Of a stretch of DNA of 12,450 nt, positions 1 to 6,802 are shown in pieces (position 1 is the first letter of the stretch; each line of letters opens with the position of its first letter). The stretch is from Gallionella sp. (GTDB lineage: Bacteria; Pseudomonadota; Gammaproteobacteria; Burkholderiales; Gallionellaceae). The translations under genes were made by a program, and so were the position numbers. The notes under the pieces were generated by a model. The model was not told the origin of the DNA and ran no database searches. It saw only the letters and a program-made list of their open reading frames with translations. The DNA lies in NCBI GenBank assembly GCA_024654105.1, contig JANLID010000196.1, forward strand, positions 1-12,450, in the 5' to 3' direction.

Positions 1-3000
1 ATCCAGATTGCCAAAGACTCACCGGAAGAAAACCCCCCGTCCACTGCCGAGGTTAAAAACACTTTTGGCGGAATGCTGCGCAGGGAACTGGTTGAGGCAC
101 AGGATTCGCTTGCCATCGAGACCGGCATCCAGAAATTTATTGAGTGGATTCGTTCTGGCAAGCTGGAGGTTAAGCTGTATCGGGAGCAGAACATCCACGC
201 CAAGATTTACATCATGACCCCCGAACAGGCAACGCCCGATGTGCATCATGGCTACGTCATTACAGGGTCAAGCAACTTGTCGCATAGCGGGTTGGAGGGC
301 AATCTGGAGTTCAATGTTTTGCTCAACGAGCCGGAGGAGCACGACTACGCGCTGCATCGTTTCAACGAGCTTTGGGCGGATGCCGTGGATGTGAAGGATG
401 TCCACGAGACCATTATCGACACGGTGGAAAAAGAATCTCCCTTTGCCTTTTTTACCCCGCACGAACTCTACCTCAAGTTTTTGGCAGAATATTTCCGCGA
501 CTATCTGGGTGACCGATCCAAACTGAGCACGGGAATGCTGCCGCAAACTTTCAAGAAGCTGCAATACCAGGAAGATGCCGTATTCACCGCGCAACAGATG
601 CTCAAATCCTACGGTGGCGTCTTCATTGCCGATGTGGTGGGCTTGGGTAAAACCTACATGTCGGCGTTGCTGGCACTACAGCTTGATGGCCGTTGTCTCA
701 TCATCGCGCCGCCGAGCCTCCTTGATGAAAACAGCCCCGGATCATGGCCTAGCGTGTTTCGTGACTTCGGCATACGCGGCCACAAGTGCGTCTCTATTGG
801 CAAACTCGAAGATGTCTTGGAGCAAGACGTTGATAGTTACAAATACGTCTTCATTGATGAATCCCACCGCTTCAAAGGCGATTCGACCCAGCGTTACGAA
901 CTGCTCACACGTATCTGCCAAAACAAGGGCGTTATCCTGGTTTCCGCCACCCCATACAACAACACGGTTGACGACATCTACAGCCAACTGAAACTGTTCC
1001 AGCCACCCCGCAACAGCACGATCCCCGGCTTGCGCAATCTGGAAGCGTTTTTCGACACACTGCGGAAACGCCTCAAGGGACTGCATCGTCTCGATGATGC
1101 CGAGGCATACATCGCGGCAGTCGGGCAAAATGCACTTGAGCTGAGGAATCGAGTGCTCAAATACGTCATGGTTCGGCGCACGCGCAGCGAGATTGAAAAG
1201 TTCTACTGCGACGACTTGAAAAAGCAGAATATCTGGTTTCCACAGATCAACGATCCCGTTCCATTGCTTTACCAGCTTAACAAGACGGAAAGCGCCGTCT
1301 TCACCAGCACCTTGGAACGTATCACCAGCGCCGATTTCCATTGGGCGCGTTATCAGGCGCTGAATCCGATCTATTACACCGGGGAGGTTGAGGATCGCGC
1401 CGTGCAGGGGCAGCGCAACCTCGCCAAATTTATGAAAATCCTGCTGGTGAAGCGTCTGGAAAGCAGCTTCCACGCATTCAGGCAAACCCTTGACCGGTTC
1501 ATCAAAACTCACGAGCTGGTCTTGCAGGCCTTTGATGAAGGCGTTGTTTATACCAGCGACAAGCATAGCCACAAGGTGCTGGAATTCATGGAGGACGGCA
1601 ACGATGCCGCCATCGAAGCGCTCATCCAGGCGGATAAGGTGGAGAAGTTTTCCGCCGCCGAATTCACCCCCGTTTTCCGCCAGCATGTCGCGTCAGACCT
1701 GGACACGTTGCTCGCGATCAAGCAGTCATGGTCAAGCATCGGGCGCGACCCAAAATGGGTTGAATTCAAGCGCGAACTCACCTCACAGCCGGGCTTCAAG
1801 GACGGGAAACTCATCATCTTCAGCGAATTTGCCGACACCGCCCGTTATCTGGCGAATTGCATCCAGAAAGAAGTTGAACCCAAGACCCTGTTGTTCAGCT
1901 CAGACTCCAGTCCCGAACAGCGCCGCGACGTTATCGCCAACTTCGATGCCAACAGCAAAGGGCGCGGCGATTACCGCATCCTCGTCACCACCGACATCCT
2001 CGCGGAAGGCGTGAACCTGCATCGTTCCGCCACGGTCATCAACTATGACATCCCGTGGAACCCCAGCCGCATGATGCAGCGGGTTGGGCGCGTGAATCGC
2101 GTCGGCACCAAATTCAAGACCATTTTCACCTACAACTTCTTCCCCACCGACGAAGGCAACAACGAGATTGCCCTGAAAGAATCCGCCAAATCCAAGATTC
2201 ACGCCTTCATCAAACTGTTGGGCAACGATGCACGCCTGCTGACGGGTGACGAGGAAATTACCTCGCACAATCTTTTCGACCGGATCAACACCAAACAAGC
2301 CGCCGAAGGCGACGAGGCCGAGCCCAAGAGTGAATTGAAATACCTGCGCCAGATTCTCGAAGTGAAGGAAAAACAACCGGAGCTGTTCAAACGCATTCTC
2401 GCGCTGCCGCGCAAGGCGCGCTCCACCCGTTTGCACGCGCCAGAACCGGCCTCGGCGGATAAGACGGATGCGGCACCCATACCGGATCGCCCTGCCGTGA
2501 TTACCTATTTTCGCCAAGACCGGCTGGATAAATTCTTTCGCGCCCATGCCCATGCGGGCTTTGCCGAAGAGCTTGATTTCTTCACCACTGCCGAAACCCT
2601 TGAAACCACAGTCAGCGAAGACAGGCAGACTATCCCACCGGAACAGTTCTATCCGCTATTGGATAAAAACAAAGCCGGATTTCAAACTGCCACCAGTCCC
2701 ACCATCGAAAGCATCATGCCTGCAACGGCATCCGGCAGCGGCAACGAGGCGATTATTTTGAAGCGGATGCGTGCTCGCGATTTTCGCAACTGCGATGCGT
2801 ACAAAGCGGAAGATAAAAAATTCATCAAACAGGTCGAGCAGATTATTTCAGAAGGCCGGGTCGGCAAGCACACCCTGCGCAAGATTAAGGATGCATTCGA
2901 TAAAACCGCCGTCCCCCTCGAAATGCTGGCGATTCTCCGCAATGAAATCGCCAACCAATATCTGCTGGGCATACCGCAGAAAACGGACAAGAACGCATCA

Positions 3001-3042
3001 TCCGCGCCACGGGAAGTGATACTTTCCTCATACCTGCCTTAA
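1..3042 (+). CDS. PLD-domain SNF2-type DNA helicase, 5' end outside window
   Basis: The reading frame is open from base 1 with no stop before 3042, so the ATG at 73 is internal and the true start lies left of the window; 1013 residues are visible. Near the left edge is the second half of a phospholipase-D fold: an HxK motif (nt 196-204, in IHAKIYIM) followed by GSSN (265-276) and an NLEFNV strand. A superfamily 2 helicase core follows: Walker A GLGKT (640-654), DESH box (856-867), SATPYNN (943-963), then in the second RecA lobe TDILAEGVNL (from about 1990) and the arginine-finger motif QRVGRVNRVG (2077-2106). The last 300 residues or so are not recognised. Proteins with a PLD module fused to a SNF2/RapA-like motor are common in restriction and phage-defence loci, often near adenine methylases. 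A DNA translocase/nuclease role is inferred from the domains. The next gene is 47 bp downstream on the same strand. Confidence 0.9.
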   Translation: MQIAKDSPEENPPSTAEVKNTFGGMLRRELVEAQDSLAIETGIQKFIEWIRSGKLEVKLYREQNIHAKIYIMTPEQATPDVHHGYVITGSSNLSHSGLEGNLEFNVLLNEPEEHDYALHRFNELWADAVDVKDVHETIIDTVEKESPFAFFTPHELYLKFLAEYFRDYLGDRSKLSTGMLPQTFKKLQYQEDAVFTAQQMLKSYGGVFIADVVGLGKTYMSALLALQLDGRCLIIAPPSLLDENSPGSWPSVFRDFGIRGHKCVSIGKLEDVLEQDVDSYKYVFIDESHRFKGDSTQRYELLTRICQNKGVILVSATPYNNTVDDIYSQLKLFQPPRNSTIPGLRNLEAFFDTLRKRLKGLHRLDDAEAYIAAVGQNALELRNRVLKYVMVRRTRSEIEKFYCDDLKKQNIWFPQINDPVPLLYQLNKTESAVFTSTLERITSADFHWARYQALNPIYYTGEVEDRAVQGQRNLAKFMKILLVKRLESSFHAFRQTLDRFIKTHELVLQAFDEGVVYTSDKHSHKVLEFMEDGNDAAIEALIQADKVEKFSAAEFTPVFRQHVASDLDTLLAIKQSWSSIGRDPKWVEFKRELTSQPGFKDGKLIIFSEFADTARYLANCIQKEVEPKTLLFSSDSSPEQRRDVIANFDANSKGRGDYRILVTTDILAEGVNLHRSATVINYDIPWNPSRMMQRVGRVNRVGTKFKTIFTYNFFPTDEGNNEIALKESAKSKIHAFIKLLGNDARLLTGDEEITSHNLFDRINTKQAAEGDEAEPKSELKYLRQILEVKEKQPELFKRILALPRKARSTRLHAPEPASADKTDAAPIPDRPAVITYFRQDRLDKFFRAHAHAGFAEELDFFTTAETLETTVSEDRQTIPPEQFYPLLDKNKAGFQTATSPTIESIMPATASGSGNEAIILKRMRARDFRNCDAYKAEDKKFIKQVEQIISEGRVGKHTLRKIKDAFDKTAVPLEMLAILRNEIANQYLLGIPQKTDKNASSAPREVILSSYLP

Positions 3043-3056
3043 GGAACACACACCCA

Positions 3057-3086
3057 ATGGATACGCGATATTTAAGAAGGGGGTAA
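3057..3086 (+). other. possible 9-codon leader ORF in the helicase-DUF1016 gap
   Basis: An ATG at 3057 preceded by AAGGA (3041-3045) opens a nine-codon frame ending in TAA at 3084-3086. Its final codons overlap the strong Shine-Dalgarno of the DUF1016 gene, and its stop lies 3 nt before that gene's ATG. This could couple translation of the two large genes or be chance. No conservation evidence is available here. Confidence 0.15.
3077..3083 (+). promoter_or_regulatory. Shine-Dalgarno of the DUF1016 gene
   Basis: AAGGGGG lies 6 nt before the ATG at 3090 and fixes that start. No separate promoter is evident in the 47-bp gap, which supports co-transcription with the helicase gene. Confidence 0.7.
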
Positions 3087-3089
3087 GAC

Positions 3090-4193
3090 ATGACTCGTAA
3101 AAAAATCTCTCCGCCAGGTACGCAGAACGTGGTGGATCACACGTCAGCGCCGGGTCTTGTCAGCGACATTCGCCGCCTGATTGACGAGGCCAAGACTGGG
3201 CTGGCTGCTACGGTCAACTCGGCTTTGACGCTGCTTTACTGGCGCATCGGTCAGCGCATTCGCACCGAAGTGCTCAGGGGCGAACGCGCCGGCTACGGTG
3301 AGCAGATTGTCTCGACGCTGTCGAGACAATTGGAGGCAGAACACGGGCGCGGCTTCAGCTCCAAGAACCTGCGCCACATGCTGCGCTTTGCCGAGGTGTT
3401 CGAGGCTGAGGAGATTGTCTACGCACTGAGTAGACAATTGAGCTGGACGCATTTGCGCAGCCTGATCTACATTGACGACCCGCTTAAACGTGAATTTTAT
3501 CTGGAGATGTGCCGCAGTGAAGGCTGGAGCACACGCACCCTGCAAGGCCGGTTGGATTCCATGTTATTCGAGCGTACTGCATTGTCGCGCAAGCCCGATG
3601 AGTTGCTGACCACCGAACTCGCAGCCCTGCGGGAGCAGGGCGAACTGAGTCCTAACCTCGTGCTCAAAGATCCTTACATCCTCGATTTTCTTGGTCTGCA
3701 AGATCGCTATCTGGAAAAGGATTTGGAAGATGCCATCTTGCGCGAGCTGGAAAATTTCCTGCTGGAGCTGGGAGCGGGGTTCACTTTCGTCGCCCGCCAG
3801 AAGCGGTTACAAATCGATAATGATGATTTTTACATTGACCTGCTGTTCTACAACCGCCGCCTCAAACGTCTGGTGGCCATCGAGCTTAAGCTGGGCGAAT
3901 TTAAAGCCGCTGACAAAGGCCAGATGGAACTCTACCTGCGTTGGCTCGCCAAGCATGAGCAAGAGCCGGATGAAGCGCCGCCGCTGGGCATCATTCTATG
4001 CACGGGCAAGAAGCGCGAACAGATCGAGCTTCTTGAGCTGGATCAAACCGGCATCCATGTTGCCGAATATTTGACCGGCCTGCCGTCCCGGCAACTGCTG
4101 GAGCAGAAGCTGCACGAGGCGGTGGCGCTGTCCAAGGCGAGGCTGGCAAATCGGGCGAACCCTACTGGTGGTGAAGTGGAGGGTGATGCGTGA
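3090..4193 (+). CDS. DUF1016 (YhcG-type) PDDEXK nuclease domain protein
   Basis: 367 aa, a normal length for the family. The N-terminal helical DUF1016_N region spans about residues 20-160, with WRIGQRI and the typical LSWTHLRSLI segment (117-126). The C-terminal domain (about 190-345) has the nuclease-like signature: FYIDLLFYNRRL with Asp250, then IELKLGEF with Glu265 and Lys267, a D...ExK arrangement of the PD-(D/E)xK superfamily; KGQMELYLRW follows. The start is set by a strong AAGGGGG ribosome site. Family members often sit in restriction-modification and defence loci, and their function is largely unsettled. The upstream helicase and overlapping downstream gene suggest one operon. Two 29-bp palindromic units lie within the gene and encode the repeated peptide I-V-x-x-L-S-R-Q-L (residues 73-81 and 109-117). 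Family assignment is confident; activity is inferred. Confidence 0.9.
   Translation: MTRKKISPPGTQNVVDHTSAPGLVSDIRRLIDEAKTGLAATVNSALTLLYWRIGQRIRTEVLRGERAGYGEQIVSTLSRQLEAEHGRGFSSKNLRHMLRFAEVFEAEEIVYALSRQLSWTHLRSLIYIDDPLKREFYLEMCRSEGWSTRTLQGRLDSMLFERTALSRKPDELLTTELAALREQGELSPNLVLKDPYILDFLGLQDRYLEKDLEDAILRELENFLLELGAGFTFVARQKRLQIDNDDFYIDLLFYNRRLKRLVAIELKLGEFKAADKGQMELYLRWLAKHEQEPDEAPPLGIILCTGKKREQIELLELDQTGIHVAEYLTGLPSRQLLEQKLHEAVALSKARLANRANPTGGEVEGDA
3304..3332 (+). repeat. intragenic palindromic unit, copy 1
   Basis: The layout is AGATTGTCT, 11 nt, AGACAATTG. The core is a perfect 11-bp inverted repeat (arms 3306-3316 and 3320-3330) around a 3-nt loop. It lies in frame in the DUF1016 gene and encodes IVSTLSRQL. 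Arm identity is read directly from the sequence. Confidence 0.85.
3412..3440 (+). repeat. intragenic palindromic unit, copy 2
   Basis: This copy has the same 29-nt layout as copy 1 (AGATTGTCT, 11 nt, AGACAATTG) and starts exactly 108 nt (36 codons) later. The perfect arms are 9 bp (3414-3422 and 3430-3438) with a 7-nt loop. It encodes IVYALSRQL. The two central segments differ, but each still extends the stem by pairing: CGAC with GTCG in copy 1, AC with GT in copy 2. Confidence 0.85.
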
Positions 4194-4722
4194 TGCCGTA
4201 TTGCTACCGGAATCGCTAATGCCCACCTCACGCTTTTCCTCCGCCAAAGACCAGCAAGTGATTGTCGTTTGCGATTCTGCCGCGATCACCGCTGGCGATA
4301 TATCAGGGGTGCTGACCGCGCTTGAAAGCCTGTCCGGCGACCGTTCTTCCGCCATGAGCGCCGAGGGCGCGGTAACGCTGGTGTTCCACGGTTACGACGA
4401 CGATCCACGCGAGCTTGAGGCCATTCCAGAAGTGCGGGCATGGTTTGCCCGACTGTTTGCGACATGGCCGTATTGGTCTTTCTTCGCCAGCCGCATTGAC
4501 CAGACTGTGCCGCTCATTCTTTCGCTGTTACTGTCCGGTGAGGCCATGGCTGGTGAGCCGGGCATGGTCGGATGGTGTTTCGACCTGGACGAATTGAAGC
4601 CGTTGCTGCTGGAGATGTTTTGTCACCAGAACGAGTTAATCGAAAGGCTGGAAATCGGCGAGGATGTGAACGTGCGCGTTACCCATGACTTCCTTGAGGC
4701 GGTGCAGGCGTTCCTCAACTAA
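4186..4722 (+). CDS. small acidic protein, possibly CRR6-domain-like
   Basis: The frame overlaps the last 8 bases of the DUF1016 gene. The ATG at 4186 (178 aa) is chosen because GGAGG (4178-4182) precedes it, although the 3-nt gap is short. GTG at 4168 and ATG at 4219 are alternatives, and 4219 may match the core fold better. The protein is acidic and soluble, with no signal or membrane segment. Notable segments are VTLVFHGYDDDPREL, IPEVRAWFARLFATWPYWSFF and a C-terminal VRVTHDFLEAVQAFL. The GYDDDPREL...IPEVRAW...WPYW pattern resembles, from memory, bacterial proteins annotated as chlororespiratory reduction 6 (CRR6) domain proteins; this is a tentative recognition. CRR6 in chloroplasts helps assemble the NDH complex, which would not explain this context. 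Its overlap suggests translation together with the DUF1016 protein. Confidence 0.7.
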   Translation: MRDAVLLPESLMPTSRFSSAKDQQVIVVCDSAAITAGDISGVLTALESLSGDRSSAMSAEGAVTLVFHGYDDDPRELEAIPEVRAWFARLFATWPYWSFFASRIDQTVPLILSLLLSGEAMAGEPGMVGWCFDLDELKPLLLEMFCHQNELIERLEIGEDVNVRVTHDFLEAVQAFLN

Positions 4723-4735
4723 TCAAGCATTCATC

Positions 4736-5194
4736 TCAGGATGTTAGCGAGTCAAGAATCTGCTGCTTTTCGTTTGGTGTCAGCGTCTGCGCGAATTTGA
4801 CGGCGGCGATGATCTGCTCTCGAACAGCTTCCGAGATATGGCCTTTCAGCCCGGAGGTGTCGTGCATGAGCGCTTGAATGACTTCTTCTCTGCGGAGCTT
4901 CAATACTTCATGGCAGGCAAGGTGCGAGTCGTGTTGCAGGAACGGGTGTTCTGCTTTATCAACTTTCACTTGGCACTGGAGCAGATGCGGCCTTGCATGA
5001 ACAAAAGAATGTATTTCGGTATTGATGATGAATGTCCAATATTCCGGGTCATCTTCGGCAACCAGCACCAGGAATTTTGGTTTTGATTTTTCAGGAAACT
5101 TGACCTCCAGCCGGACGACGCATCCGGGCAGTAGCTTTCCAAGGATGAATTTTTTGCGTGCTTCGTCAGGCAACCCGTCACTGAGCGGCGACAT
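4736..5194 (-). CDS. candidate toxin partner of the Panacea protein (unknown family)
   Basis: 152 aa. Its ATG directly follows the TAA of the Panacea gene with no gap and no obvious Shine-Dalgarno of its own, so translation is probably coupled. I do not recognise the family securely. Residues about 15-110 look rich in beta strands: GKLLPGCVVRLEVKF, then KPKFLVLVAE, a TFIINTEIHSFVHARP segment, a QVKVDKAEHPFLQHDSHLAC segment and HEVLKL. A basic/helical tail follows (RREEVIQAL to the end). The order strand, KPK-strand, INTEI, HDSHLAC loosely recalls SH3-barrel PemK/MazF-like toxins, but no diagnostic catalytic motif is evident. As the second gene of a Panacea operon it is the natural candidate for the toxin. 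It converges on the + strand operon with 13 bp between stops. Confidence 0.75.
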   Translation of the reverse strand: MSPLSDGLPDEARKKFILGKLLPGCVVRLEVKFPEKSKPKFLVLVAEDDPEYWTFIINTEIHSFVHARPHLLQCQVKVDKAEHPFLQHDSHLACHEVLKLRREEVIQALMHDTSGLKGHISEAVREQIIAAVKFAQTLTPNEKQQILDSLTS

Positions 5195-5737
5195 TTAGTG
5201 TGCGCGCAGATAGGCAATTACGTCGTTGGCATTCGGCAATGTTTTTGCGATTGCATCAATCGGGATGAATTGATTTTCGGAGACTTCATTCCATGCGGCA
5301 TCATGGGTAATGTCAGTCAGCTCACCGAAAGTTTTACTGCCGAACGCTGCAATGGTCTGGGAAATACAGCTTGTTTCGGATTCAGCCAGAAAGCCTATAT
5401 TTGCGCGGCGAATGGGTTTGATGTTTCTGCCTTGCGTCACCTTGAAGGCATCGTTGATAAGCTCGTCCCAGTCAATGTCAATGCTCTTGCGCCCGGCGGC
5501 TACTTTCATCATGTCGTATATTGCCGAGGGAACCGGGCCATACTCCATAGCGATGTATTGGTCGCCACAGATAAGACGCCCGAAATCCTGTAGGTGCTGT
5601 TTGTCGGCGAGATAAAGAATTTTGGAAATGCCGTGCATGGTCGGTGCGGTCAGGCTTTCGGCGATGTATAAAATCACCTCCAGCGCTTTTTCCCGGTCAA
5701 AATGTTTTGCGTGTACAGGCATGGTTGCGGTTTCCAT
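5195..5737 (-). CDS. Panacea-domain (SocA-like, DUF4065) protein, likely antitoxin
   Basis: The frame is open back to 5845, but the ATG at 5737 is preferred because AGGGAG lies 7 nt before it and the upstream extension contains the promoter. This gives 180 aa. The Panacea hallmark is clear: ISKILYLADKQHLQDFG (37-53), GDQYIAMEYGPVPSAIYDMM (58-77) and a late ELTDITHDAAWNE segment (129-141). Panacea domains are known as versatile antitoxin domains (PanA) that neutralise unrelated toxins encoded next door; SocA is a related proteolytic adaptor/antitoxin. The stop codon TAA abuts the ATG of the 152-aa gene, so the two form an operon. Antitoxin function is inferred from family and layout. Domain assignment is confident. 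Confidence 0.9.
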   Translation of the reverse strand: METATMPVHAKHFDREKALEVILYIAESLTAPTMHGISKILYLADKQHLQDFGRLICGDQYIAMEYGPVPSAIYDMMKVAAGRKSIDIDWDELINDAFKVTQGRNIKPIRRANIGFLAESETSCISQTIAAFGSKTFGELTDITHDAAWNEVSENQFIPIDAIAKTLPNANDVIAYLRAH

Positions 5738-5744
5738 AATTTCT

Positions 5745-5750
5745 CTCCCT
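5745..5750 (-). promoter_or_regulatory. Shine-Dalgarno deciding the Panacea gene start
   Basis: AGGGAG on the - strand lies 7 nt before the ATG at 5737. The longer open frame has no comparable site, so this start is favoured. Confidence 0.7.
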
Positions 5751-5815
5751 GAAATAATGGTCGGCATACTTGCGGAGATGCTGCTTGAGGTTTGCTGGTG
5801 CGTCAAAGTGGGCGC

Positions 5816-5845
5816 ATTGTAAACCCATTTTAATGATTCAGGCAA
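5816..5845 (-). promoter_or_regulatory. sigma70-type promoter of the Panacea operon
   Basis: On the - strand a -35 TTGCCT (5845-5840) and a -10 TACAAT (5821-5816) are separated by 18 nt. Transcription would start near 5809, leaving a leader of about 70 nt before the ATG at 5737. The position between the hydrolase stop and the Panacea gene gives the operon its own promoter. Confidence 0.5.
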
Positions 5846-5872
5846 AGCGAGGGGGTTGCGTGAGTCGTCGAT

Positions 5873-6745
5873 CTATTTCGACATCTCGCCCAGACGGATA
5901 CAGGTCGCGCCGGCATGCTCATCGAGAAAATCCCCCAATGCTTCGACCCAGGGCTCACGCATGAAAATGAACCCGTCGTTATGCCCGCCGGCAAGTTCGA
6001 GGAAGCGCTTGGGCGGATTCGCCGCCGCATAGAGCGCCCGCCCGTGCTCAAACGGAATAATTTCGTCTTCCGGGCTGTGGGCAATCAGCACCGGCGCGGC
6101 GACAGCCTGCAGGTTTTCCCTGGTGTCGTAGCGGAGGTGCGCCAGCCATCGTACCGGCATGAACGGATAAAAGTGCTGCGCCAGATCGGGCACGGAAGTG
6201 AAGCCGGAAGCGATCACCAGGGCAGCCGGTTTTTGCCGGGCGGCCAGCCACGAAGCAACGGCGCCGCCCAGCGATTCGCCGAACAACACGATGCGGCAGG
6301 AAGGGATGCGCCGCTGTTCGGTCAGGTAACGCCAGGCGGCCTCGGCGTCCAGGTAGGTGCCCTGCTCGGAAGGTGACCCGTCATTATTCCCATAGCCACG
6401 ATAATCGAAGATCAGCGTGTTGTAACCCAGGTTATGGAACATTTGCAGCGAATCGAGTCGGTGGGAGATGTTGCCCGCGTTGCCATGCAGAAACAGCACC
6501 GTGCCGTGCGGTTGCGGCGCATTTTCCTTCTGTGCGGCCGGAATAAACCAGCCGTGCAAACTGAGGCCGTCGTCGGTGGTCAGCCGGATGTCCTCGTATG
6601 ACAGGCCAACCTGGCTGGGAGCGGCGATCATTTCGCGCCCGGTTTCCGGATAGAAGACCAGATGCGACTGGAAAAAGTACAGCACCAGCGCAAACCCGAT
6701 GTAGGCTGTGAGCAGGATACGCAACACGCGCCACATCAGCCGCAC
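5873..6745 (-). CDS. membrane-anchored alpha/beta hydrolase (ABHD13/BEM46-like)
   Basis: 290 aa from GTG at 6745, preceded by GAAGG at 5 nt; ATG at 6736 is an equally possible start. An N-terminal hydrophobic helix (about residues 7-27) suggests an inner-membrane anchor or uncleaved signal, with the catalytic domain outside the cytoplasm. The alpha/beta hydrolase pattern is complete: oxyanion segment HGNAGN (87-92), DYRGYG (114-119), nucleophile elbow GESLGG with Ser158, Asp227 in HSPEDEIIPF, and His255 in GGHND. This matches the BEM46/ABHD13/YfhR type of serine hydrolase. Substrate cannot be read from sequence; esters or thioesters are the family norm. It lies 57 bp downstream of smc on the same strand and may be co-transcribed. 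No clear terminator follows. Confidence 0.9.
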   Translation of the reverse strand: MRLMWRVLRILLTAYIGFALVLYFFQSHLVFYPETGREMIAAPSQVGLSYEDIRLTTDDGLSLHGWFIPAAQKENAPQPHGTVLFLHGNAGNISHRLDSLQMFHNLGYNTLIFDYRGYGNNDGSPSEQGTYLDAEAAWRYLTEQRRIPSCRIVLFGESLGGAVASWLAARQKPAALVIASGFTSVPDLAQHFYPFMPVRWLAHLRYDTRENLQAVAAPVLIAHSPEDEIIPFEHGRALYAAANPPKRFLELAGGHNDGFIFMREPWVEALGDFLDEHAGATCIRLGEMSK

Positions 6746-6802
6746 CTTAACCTTCGCATATTGGCCTCCGCACGCAGAAATGGCAGCGTATGCCGCGTAA
6801 AA

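Noticed and set aside
4723..4735. bidirectional terminator between the convergent operons
   Set aside because: Only 13 bp separate the stops and no stem followed by a T-run is visible there or just inside the genes.
5738..5845. N-terminal extension of the Panacea protein to an upstream start
   Set aside because: The extension covers the likely promoter -10 and leader, and the strong ribosome site supports the ATG at 5737.
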